Positions 22,897 through 34,300 of a stretch of DNA of 56,119 bases are shown in pieces. Source of the stretch: Lachnospiraceae bacterium (GTDB lineage Bacteria; Bacillota; Clostridia; Lachnospirales; Lachnospiraceae). The translations under genes and the position numbers were made by a program. Location: NCBI GenBank assembly GCA_017634065.1, contig JAGBOC010000028.1:1-56119 (forward strand), written 5' to 3'. Position 1 is the stretch's first letter, and every line of letters begins with the position of its first letter. Below the pieces are notes generated by a model. It had not been told where the DNA came from, made no database searches, and saw nothing but the letters and a program-made list of their open reading frames with translations.

Positions 22897-25341
22897 TTAT
22901 GGTTTTATCTTCGTGATACTTGTTACCTTTGCATCTTCTTCGCTTCTCATTATCTTAACTCCTGCTGCACTTCTTCCCATCACTCTTATATTTTTTACTG
23001 CAGTCCTTACTACTAATCCTTTTTCATTTATAATCATTAAGTCTTCATCGCCATCCACAAGTTCAGCACCGATTAGCATACCTGCTTTTTCATTTGGCTT
23101 AAAGCATATCATGCCCTTTCCACCACGGCCTTTTACAGAAAACTCTGTTGCATCTGTTCTCTTTCCCACACCATTTTCTGTGACAAGAAGAAGTTCTTTT
23201 CCTTCATTTGATACAAGCATTGCTATAAGTTCATCTCCATTTTGAACTTTTATACCTCGAACTCCTGATGCAGTTCTTCCCATATCACGAATCTTTTCTT
23301 CATTAAATCGCATACACAGACCTTTTTTTGTGATAAGGAAAATGTCGTCATTTCCATTTGTTATCTTTGCAGTGATAAGTTGGTCCCCATCTTTGATATT
23401 TAATGCTTTAAGTCCATTTTGGCGAACCGAACTAAACTCTGAAAGTTTAGTTTTCTTTATAAGACCATTTTTAGTAGCAAATAATAAATACTTATCGTCA
23501 GTCCATTCTTTATTGTCTATACCAGCAGTTACCTTTTCGCCCTCTTTAAGTTTTAGCATATTTACTATTGCCGTTCCCCTTGCAGTACGACCACCTTCTG
23601 GAACTTCATAGCCTTTCATCTGATACATGACACCTTTATTTGTGATAAACATAAGAGTAGAATGCTTTGTAGTCATAAATACATCTTGGACGAAGTCATT
23701 ATCTATGGTTGCCATTCCCTTTACTCCGACACCACCTCTACCCTGTTTTCTAAATGTATCTGGGTCCATACTCTTTATATATCCAAGGTGTGACATCGTG
23801 ATAACTAAATCGCCTTCTACTATAAGTTCTTCTGCTTTAAACTCTTTATCTTCTTTGTCATCTATTATCTTTGTCGTTCTCTCATCATGTTCTCTTTTCT
23901 CCATCTCTAGAAGTTCATCTTTTATGACAGACAAAAGTTTTTTATTATCATTTAGTATACTTCTATAATAAGTTATCTTTTCATTTAAATCTTTTAATTC
24001 ATCTTTTAGTTTTGTAGACTCAAGACTTGTGAGAGCTTTTAATCTCATCTCAACTATTGATTCTGCCTGTTTATCAGTAAAACCAAAGTTTGTAATGAGT
24101 TTATTTTGTGCTTCATTTGGGTCTTTTGATTCTCTTATAGTCTTTATCACTTCATCTATTATACTTATTGCTTTTAAGAGACCCTCTACTATATGGGCTC
24201 TATCTTCTGCTTTTTTTAAGTCAAACTTTGTTCTTCTTGTCACTACTTCTTCTTGATGTTTAAGAAACTCAAAAAGATATTGTAAGATATTAAGTGTCTT
24301 TGGTTCCCCATTTACAATGCAAAGCATTATGACAGAAAAACTTGACTGCAACTCTGTCATCTTATATAACTGGTTGAGTATTATATTTGCTGGAGCGTCT
24401 TTACGAAGTGTAATTTCTATCTTGTCAGTTGTTTTCTTTCCATAGACATCAAGTATATGAGTTATGCCCTCTATCTTTTTCTCTTTTACAAGTTCTGCAA
24501 TTTTTGCGATAAGCTCTGACCTATGCACAAGATATGGAAGGTCGTGAACTACGATTTTTTGTTTTCCTTTATCACTTTCTACTATCTCACAATTTGCTCT
24601 TATCTTTACTTTTCCTCTACCTGTAGTTAGATAATCAGCAATTCCTTTTTTACCAAGTATTAAAGCGCCAGTTGGGAAATCCGGACCCTTAATTATCTCC
24701 AAAATCTCATCAAGAGTTGGTTCTCTATCATTTATCTTATCATCAATTATTTTAACTACAGCATTTATAACCTCTGTAAAATTATGTGGTGGTATGTTTG
24801 TCGCCATACCAACAGCTATTCCTGTAGCACCATTTACGAGAAGGTTTGGAAATCTTGCTGGAAGAACTAATGGCTCTTCATATTCATTTGAAAAGTTTGG
24901 AACAAAGTCTACTTCATCTTTATTTATACCATCAAGCATCCATCCTGCCATCTTTGACATTCTTGCTTCTGTATAACGCATAGCAGCAGGAGCATCTCCA
25001 TCTTCTGACCCAAAGTTTCCCTGCTTATCAATAAGAACTTTTCTATAGTTCCATGGTTGACCCATTCCGACTAGTGCGCCGTAAATAGATGAGTCGCCAT
25101 GAGGGTGATATTTACCCATTGTCTCACCGACTATAGTTGCACACTTTTTTGTCTTCTTATCTGGGGTTACACCAAGAGCTTGTAGGGCATATAAAATACG
25201 GCGCTGAACTGGTTTAAGTCCATCTCGCACATCTGGTAGAGCTCTTGAAACTATAACTGACATAGAATAGTCAAGATAACTATTCTCCATCGTTTTCTTC
25301 AGATCTACTTCTTTAATTTTATCAAATACATTTGGTTCCAT
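22897..25341 (-). CDS. gyrA: DNA gyrase subunit A
   Basis: 814 residues, full length. The catalytic Tyr is Y123 in AAMRYTEARM. The quinolone-determining region reads GKYHPHGDSSIYGALVGMGQ, with Gly at residue 88 where most GyrA have Asp or Glu. The C-terminal beta-pinwheel has GyrA-box-like motifs FRKQGRGGVGVKG and GRGGKGM. With GyrB it introduces negative supercoils. Unlike the usual gyrB-gyrA pair, gyrA lies about 10 kb from gyrB, behind the giant surface-protein gene. The ribosome-binding site is weak. Confidence 0.97.
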   Translation of the reverse strand: MEPNVFDKIKEVDLKKTMENSYLDYSMSVIVSRALPDVRDGLKPVQRRILYALQALGVTPDKKTKKCATIVGETMGKYHPHGDSSIYGALVGMGQPWNYRKVLIDKQGNFGSEDGDAPAAMRYTEARMSKMAGWMLDGINKDEVDFVPNFSNEYEEPLVLPARFPNLLVNGATGIAVGMATNIPPHNFTEVINAVVKIIDDKINDREPTLDEILEIIKGPDFPTGALILGKKGIADYLTTGRGKVKIRANCEIVESDKGKQKIVVHDLPYLVHRSELIAKIAELVKEKKIEGITHILDVYGKKTTDKIEITLRKDAPANIILNQLYKMTELQSSFSVIMLCIVNGEPKTLNILQYLFEFLKHQEEVVTRRTKFDLKKAEDRAHIVEGLLKAISIIDEVIKTIRESKDPNEAQNKLITNFGFTDKQAESIVEMRLKALTSLESTKLKDELKDLNEKITYYRSILNDNKKLLSVIKDELLEMEKREHDERTTKIIDDKEDKEFKAEELIVEGDLVITMSHLGYIKSMDPDTFRKQGRGGVGVKGMATIDNDFVQDVFMTTKHSTLMFITNKGVMYQMKGYEVPEGGRTARGTAIVNMLKLKEGEKVTAGIDNKEWTDDKYLLFATKNGLIKKTKLSEFSSVRQNGLKALNIKDGDQLITAKITNGNDDIFLITKKGLCMRFNEEKIRDMGRTASGVRGIKVQNGDELIAMLVSNEGKELLLVTENGVGKRTDATEFSVKGRGGKGMICFKPNEKAGMLIGAELVDGDEDLMIINEKGLVVRTAVKNIRVMGRSAAGVKIMRSEEDAKVTSITKIKP

Positions 25342-25371
25342 TCTTTAACTCAAAACTTTTATAACTTCTAA

Positions 25372-28300
25372 CTACTGCATAGATTCATACTGCTGTACTT
25401 GAAGAGCATTTTTCATCATCTCATCTAATGCTACATCTTTATCTTTATTGTATGCTACATTTAAATCTATCTTTCCATCTGCTCCTACATAATATCCATC
25501 AAGAGTCCACTCATTTGCATACATCTCGCCGTATGATTTTCCTGCTGACTCTACAAGTGACCACTTACCACTTCTTTCATCATAAGACCAGTTATATGGT
25601 TGGAAAGGTTGGAAATAATAATATGCTCCATCTATTTCTGCCCAACCTTTATCAACTGAATTACTTGATTCATTTAAGTGATATACTTTATTATTGTTCG
25701 TATCTACTGCCCAGCCTTTGATAGGATTTTTATTTTCATCTTCTATCCACCAAGAGCCATCACTCTTCTTATGCCAAGCATTATTTGATGAAATTGTTTT
25801 TGCCCCTGTTTTTTGTGCCACTTGATTTACTTGCTGCTGTAAGTTCATTTGCTCTAACTGCTGCAATGCCTGTTGCTCTGCTGCTCTCTGTGCTTCTTGC
25901 ATCTTTTCAGCTTGTAGTCTTGCTGCTGTTTTTTCTCCATTTGCTATAGCTTGTTGATTCATATAAGCTACCGCTACCATAGTTGCCGCATCTGCAACAC
26001 ATCTACCATCTTCATCTACATAGAAGCCATCAGGTGTAAACTCATTCATATACATTGAGCCTTTACTTTTTTTGTTGTCTTTAAGATTTATATCTGTTGC
26101 CCATTCAGACCCAGCTCCTGCATTGGACCAATTACTTGAATAATTTATCTCGCTGAAATAATAGAAATCATTTCCAATTTGAGTCCAACCTATCGCCATT
26201 ATTCCTGTACTTCTATCAAGATAATAAACCTGTTTATCCTGTTCATCTTCATGCCAACCTATCTTCATTCCTTTTGTCGTATGAGTATAATACCAAACAT
26301 TGCTTGATACTTTATGCCACTTATATCTTCCACCATCTCCACCTGCTGCAAGTTCATCAATGCTTGGGCCTCCGCTAAATGTCGCTCCTGATTTATTCAA
26401 ATTATAAAGTTGTTGTAATTCATTTTTATCTACATCTTCATCATCAACTTTATCAATGTCACCATCTTTTAAGAACTCTTCAATCTGCTCTACTTTTGGA
26501 TCAACTTTAGGTTGTGGTTTTATTGGTTCTTGTGGTATCACTGGCACTGGTGAGTTTGGATCGATTTGTGTAATTATTTCTATCGGTGTTATAGGATTAT
26601 CTGGATTTATAGTTCCACCTGGGCCTACTATGACATCTCCAGGTCCTTTATTTGTTTCATCAACATAGCGGGTTCCACCGCCGCCACCTCCACCACCCCC
26701 TCCGCCACCGCCGCCACCACCTGTACTTCCTCCTCCACTACTTGGCACTACTGGTGTAGGTACATCTCTTACATAAACCCATTTTGCTACTATATCATAA
26801 TCGCTATTTATAGATGTAGTAAAGTCAAATGCTGTTGTGTCATCGCCTGCTTCATGCCAATACTCAAATCTATATACCTTATTTTGACTTGTTGCCTCTT
26901 CTCCTACACTTGGTTTAGCTGGTGCTATAATATTTCTACCCTCTTCTACAGCCTCTCTTACTTTTGATGGCGCCTTATATGTTGAGGTATATGTTATAAT
27001 GTATCCATTTACTCTATCCCATCCAGCATTTAATGTTATGCTCTCATTTGTTGTTCTTGATATTAGGTCTTGTTCAAAATTAAATAGTGTATTTGATGGT
27101 GATGCATACCAACCAGTAAATCTATAAAACTCATCTGTTGTAGTCTTTATGACATCGCCTTCATTTATAATACTTGGTTTAATTATTCTCTCGCCCTCTA
27201 TCTTACCTATTATTTGATTTGGTAGTCTTCTTACGTGAGATGTGTCTTCATTTACAAATACATTACTTGAATCGGTAAATGTAAAGCTATATAATCCCAT
27301 CTCTTCCCATTTTGCTTTAAGGTAGACATTTGAAATTATCGCTGTATTAAAATCAAATGGCGATTTAGATATGTCAGTAGACTCATACCAGTGTAAAAAC
27401 TTTTTCGCATGAGTTCTTTCATTATGAGCATTCTTTTCTTCATATATAGTTCCACTAACAGTGCTTGTAAGAGAGGTTACTTTTTCACCATTTATTACTG
27501 TCTTTTCAGTAGGAAGTTCTCCAGTTTCAAGGTCAAAAATTACTTTCCATCTTGTTATATCTTTCCATTTAATTTTTATAGTCGTATCTTCATCTACTGT
27601 CTCATTCACAAAATCAAATGGTATATTGCTATTTGTTGAATACCAATAATCAAACTTATATGTGTGTCCATTACTGTGCGTTACTTCATCACCATCAAGT
27701 GGGCTACTTGGACGAGCTATATGATCAGCATCACTTACTTTTTGTGGTTGTGGATCAGTTATTATACCTCCAGCATCAAAAGTTATCTGATTTAATTTTG
27801 TATCAGTAAACTTTGGTTTCAATACCACATTTCCATTTATATCACTGGAAAAATCAAAAGGTGATTTGCTTGGATCTGATTCATCATACCAATATTCAAA
27901 TGTGTATTTGTGATAATGCCCATCTGGTTCTAATCTTTCTTCTTCATCTCCGCTTGATATCTCTGTTGGCTCTACAAGATTTACATCTGGATAAATCGTC
28001 TGGTTAGAAATGCTGATTGTAGAGAAGTGTCCATCTAAATCAAATGATACTGTCGCACCAGTAAATGTCACAAAGCTTGTATCAAGTATTAAGTTTTGAT
28101 TTATAATACTCTCAAAATCAAAATTATTACTTCCAAGTTTCCATCCATTAAACTTAAAGTACTGCCCTGCTCCTATCTTTACGATTTCGCCTATCTTTAT
28201 TTCTGATGGAGTTGATATAGTATTTCCAGCAGGTATTCCTTCTATAAGACTTGGTAAAGTATAAGTTTTAAGCTGTGAACTTGATAAATAACCTAAAGTA

Positions 28301-31300
28301 TCTCTAAACTCTACTTTATAAAGTGGTATATTTGACCAAGTTGCTTTAATAAGTGTATCTGCATTTATTTTTTCATTTGCAAAATCAAATGCTATACTGT
28401 CATCAGATCCTTTATACCAGTGTAAGAACCTATATGCTTCTACAACTTTTCCTGCACTATTTTTTCTTTCCCATACTGTGCTTGTATTTATATTTGTTGG
28501 TTCTGTCGCATATTCATCTATAAGAACTTTTTGATTATCAGGATTTACTATACTTGTATTTGTCTTTACTGCATCAAATGTCACAGTGTAAATACTTAAT
28601 TCTGTCCAGTGTCCTTTTAAAGAAGTAGTGCTATATACTGGTTCATTTTCAAAATCAAATGGCACATTTTCATCTGTATCATACCAATAATCAAACTTAT
28701 ATGCCTTATTTAATTTTCCATCGCTTCCATTTTCTCTTCTTATATAGCTATCAACTGGTGCTGATGGAGTTGATATAGTGTTTCCCCATACTACTATTTG
28801 TGATGGTGGATTTGTCTCGCCTTGTCTATTTATATCAAATGTTACATTATACTCTGTCACATTTTTATATCTTGCTTCTATAACAGTGTCTACAAAAAGA
28901 GATGTATTAAAATCAAATGCTTCTATATCGCCTTGTCTAAACCAACCTATAAATCTATATTTTTCTGTGCCAACTGTTATATCACCTTCTCCTACTGTAT
29001 GAGTTGTAGGAACGTTTACCACTTTTTGTCCACTTATTATAGTCTCACTTGCTGGGGCTGTTTTATAATCATCACTGTATGAGATATTAATATCTGTTAT
29101 CTCACTATATGATGCGACCATTGTTGTATCAGTAGTGAACTGAATGTATGTTCGCTCACTTCCAGAAACAATTGTTGGAACTTTGATTGTCTTTGATGGA
29201 TCAGACTCATCATACCAACCAAGCATCTTATAACTCTTTCCTGTCGATTGGTCTACCACCGTTTCATCTTTCAAAGGTTTTATACAATTAACATAAACAA
29301 ATTCATTATTATATGTTTTTATTTCTTCATAAGTATTTATATAATCTGCTTTAAATATAACTGTTTTAAGTTGAGAAAGTGATCTATTGTAATAATTATT
29401 AAACTCAAGACGAACTGTTGTATTATTGCTTATAACTATATCTAGATTATAAGGAGGATCCCCTATATTTGTACCATTTACATAATAGCCTAAGAAATAT
29501 GCATAATTATTACTGCTTGTTGTTATTAAGTTTTTATAAAATGCTCCTTTAATTAAATTTGGTAATGTAAATGTATCTCCATCAGCAACTTCATAAGTTT
29601 TTCTCGCAGTATCATCTAAAACTCCTTCAAATCTATTACTTCCATATGAACTTCCGTATTTAGTCTCAACTGTTACTGTCCAAGTAAATGGTATCTCTTC
29701 CCACTTTGGATAAAATACTATATCATCATAAAATCTTTCATTTGCAAAATCTACTCGAACATTACTATCGGTTGCATACCAATATTTTAATTTATATGCT
29801 TTCTTATTTGTTGTATCTTTATATACATATACATCCTCTTGATAAGAAGATGGCGGTGTTATAGTTTTTCCTGATGGATTATCATAATTATACCAGGCTT
29901 CAACATTAGTATAATAATTATAATCTAAGTCATAATAAAACTTAGAAAGGTTTTGTTTTTCCCATACTGCATGGATAGTAGTATCTTGATTAAATGTCGC
30001 ATTTGCACTTGCTGATATAGTATGCTCTATATTATTTTCATCCACCCACTTCCAGCCTCTTAATTTATAGTATCTATTTGTATTATAATCACTCTCATAT
30101 TTTTGTCCTCTATAAGAGTAGCTATTGCTATTTACCTGAGGCTGTGTTGGGAACCACGTATTCGTTGCTTCACTCTTTTCTACTTTTAGAGACTTTGTTG
30201 TTGAATTATTTGGTAATCTAAATGAAATTGTGTTACTAAATCCATAAGGGTCAAGTTCATAAGTAAGTGTTACTGTCTCTAGCTTTAACCAATAAGCATT
30301 AAGTGTCACACTTTTACTAATTCTCTTACTAAAATCAAATGGCACCGTTGACTGTGTCGCATACCAATACTTAAACTTATATATGTCACCACCACTTTCA
30401 ACTTGTGTCACATCTTTTTTGAAATTAGTATTATTTGGTTCTGATAAAAGATATGGTAAATTATTTTCATACACAGTTTGATTTGATGGTTTATAACCTG
30501 TATTATAATCTGATTCGTATTTAATCTTTATAAATCCACTACTCCATTCTGGTTTAAGTGTTATGTCGCCAGTTACTATTGTATTAAAATCATAATAGTT
30601 GCCACTTTCATCAAGCCAACTTCCATAGAAATTATAATAAACTCCATTATCTTCTACTTCATCGCCACTTGAAAGTTCAGTTGGTTCTACCGCCTTATGA
30701 GCCGTCATAACTCTTTGTGCTGGTATATTTACTCCGTGCGTATCAGTAAATGTCACCGTGAACTCTTGCACATCTGTCCAGACTGCTTTAAATACTATGT
30801 TTTCATAACTATAAGAAATAGAGTCATAATACATAGTGTTATCATCATAACTTAAAAAGTATTCATCAAGATCATTTAATGTTGTATCCCCTTCAATATA
30901 ATACTGCCACTTTGTCAGCACTTTTTTAACACCACCTACTTCAACTACATCACCTATCTTTGGAGTATTTGGTGCATAATATATCTTTGTATCTGTTTCA
31001 CTATCTACTGGAGATGAGTTAAATACTGAATAACTATCTTTCTTTAAAAACTTGTATGTAGGTGATACTGTCCCATAATCACTTTCATATTTGATAATTC
31101 CAAAGTTTGCTTCATTAAATATCGCATAGAAAGTTTTGTCTTCAAATGTTGCACTGTCATAATAGACATCCCATTTCCAAGAATCAAATGCATAACCATA
31201 ACCATTTATGTTATCATTATAATCCCCAGTAAATTGATATACTTTATCACCTTCAATTATTTTTGTACCATATGTAATCTCATTTAAATCTACACTTGTT

Positions 31301-34300
31301 ATGTCATCTTTTTTTACATATCTTTCAAAAGAATAACTACCATGATTAGATAAGATTGTTATTTTCTTAAACGTGCCAGTCACACTTGTCCAACTTGCAG
31401 TAAATGTTGTATCTGATGTGATATTTGCTTCTGATATTTTTTGTCCTGCTGCATTTCTAAAACCATTAAATACATAATAACTTGATCCGTCTTTATATGT
31501 CGCTCCTTCTGTAAGATTAGTACTATCAACTGCCTTTCCATTATATTCTATCATCTGGTCTATAAAAGGACCAAAGTGATCAGTTTCAAATGATACTCTG
31601 TAATATGCTATCTCCTCTTTCCATTTTGCATGTAATGCTATATCCTTTGTAACTGCTGCATTAAAATCAAATGCTATATTTTCATCATTTTCATACCAAT
31701 ATAAAAATGTCCATTTTTTATCTGTCTCATTTTTTACAAATCCTGTTTTTGTTTCATCTGGTTCTTTTGCCTTTTCACCATCTAAAATATATTGAGAAGA
31801 AATGTTTTGTATATAATTTTTTGAATCAGAAAAACTTATAGTGTGTGGATTTACTTGTTGCCACTTTGCTATAAATACTACATTATCATCTTCCCCGAGA
31901 CTATTGTTATAGAAATCGTATTCCCCTAACGTTCCTTCTTTTTCCCAATATAAAAACTTATAAAAGTCACTACCTTCTTTATAAATCTGATTTTTTACCA
32001 AATCACCTATAGGATTAAATCTATGAAACTCCGAAAACTTCTTTTCCACATCTGACGTAAGTATATGGTCTGATTTAAATGTTGCTGTTCTATTACATTC
32101 TACCCACACAATTTGTATATGATTTACAAATGCTGTTGTCGAACCATAAGAATCTGAACTTACGGCTACAGTAAAGTTTTCTATCTTTTCTTCATCAATT
32201 GTTACTTCTTGACCATCATATCTTTTATATCCTGTACATATATAATAAGCATCTGCAGTTCTTGAGGTGCTTGTATCTATCGGAAAATACCTTACACCAT
32301 TCATTGTGTTAAGTCTCTTCGAACCATCACCTATCTTTGGATACTTAAATAAATCATACTCACTATCTCTAAACTCTACTACTTCTCCTACTCTAAAACC
32401 AGTTATTTTAAAAGAATAGCTTTCGTATGATGCTACTGTACCAGTATCTAATTCTGCTGTATACACAGCTTTATATATCTTGTCAGTATTTTTTATTGGT
32501 TGACTTCCTTTTTTATTATTTGCACTACTTGAAAATGTCACATCATATAATTTATTTGCTTCCACAGGACTTTTACTTACCTGAACAAAATATCCTGGTG
32601 TATAATATGTATCTCTTCTTGCATATGTTTTATCTACTCCCATATACCAATCACCATATTTTGATCTATTTTCACCTGTCATCAAAGCTCCCGTAAACAT
32701 ATCAGTATCTTTAGTTACATTTGACAAATTCCATGTATCTTCATCAAATATTACTCTTGAAAAATATGAGTTCTCAAACATATGAGATGTGTTTTCAACA
32801 CTATCAACTATCCAGCCTGATATATCAAGGTCTCTTTGATTTGTAGCAGTTGCATATATTGAACCTACATCCTTAAACATATTTGACATATTTTTTACAT
32901 TTGATGTATTTAGATTTTTTGCTATTGCAGAAAATACACTTGGCTGTAAAATATGTTGCAAGTATTCGTCAATTTTACCAAAATTAAACTTTGCCCCTTC
33001 AAACATACCTGACATATCTACTACATTTTGAGTATTATATTTTTCTGTCACATCTATTGGACTTGTACCCGCAAGATAAACATTTCCATAACTTCCAAAA
33101 TATACATCTTTAGCACCCTTAAACATATTTTTCACAGAAGTTAAATTAGTTATATCAAGATATGAAAACATATCAAGTCTTGATCTAATAGGGCTATTGT
33201 TTGTGAAATAAGTAGATAAATCTTCTGCTTCTCCAGCTCCACTTGCTTCTAAACTTTCTGTAAAATCACAACCTTCAAACCATCCTTCCATAGTTGTAAG
33301 GCCATTATCTATACCTGTTTGTGCTAATGCAACTTTTCTCCAGTCAACATTTTTTATCTGGGAATTCTTAAATAAGTTTTTAGAGTTTTCTCCATCAAAT
33401 ACTAATGAATCTCCATCGTTTAATATAAAATACATACTATTATCTTCAAATCCAGAATCACTAGTTTCATAATCATTTCGTGCTGCTACTGATAACTCAA
33501 GGCTATCATTATAGAAAATCTCATAATCAAGTGATTCCCAATAATTATATACTCCGTATGCACTTCCTGTAGATAAATAAGTTATATCTGATTCATATAA
33601 GATACCTATTCTTTTCTTTCTTTGCATATTACTTACTACATCTGCTATCTCAAGAGCTGAACCAGGTAACTCCCAGTGATCATTCCATCCTTCTACCCAC
33701 TTATGAACTTTGCTCGTTCCTACACGAGTTATCGCTGTAAATGTACCATTAAATAAACTTAAGTTAAACTTAAGCTGTTTACTTTTATATTCGTTATAAA
33801 ACTCATCCCATCTTTTGTCGCCATTCCAGCTACTTTGATAAACAACCTCTTTAAGGTTAAAACTTACTGTTGCTTCTCCTCTACTACTATCAGCTACTAC
33901 TCCACTATTCCATATTCCACCGCCTAAACTCCAAGTATCAGATATACTATACTCACTACCAATAAGCTGATCAATAAATATTACATCTTCAATACGAGCA
34001 TTATTTTCAAGATCTGAAGTTCGAAATGAAGAATTGTTTGCTGGGTAACTTATTTTTACACTTAATATACCATCTTTTCCAAGTCCTATTGAATTAATTG
34101 TTACTTCACTTGAATCGCCATATATTTTATCTGCAGTTGATGCTGTAGCAGATACTTTCTCTAAAAGAATTAAATCTGATTTTGTTGCTATTTCTTTCTT
34201 ATCATTATTTTCTTCATCATCATTTTTATCTTTTATCTCTTCTTCTGTCTCCGATAATGTAGAAATCTTTATATTATCTTCTTCACTTTCTTTTATCTCG

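Noticed and set aside
26676-26740. Glycine-codon run as a microsatellite or phase-variable tract
   Set aside because: The codons alternate between GGT, GGC, GGA and GGG forms, so there is no pure repeat unit likely to slip.
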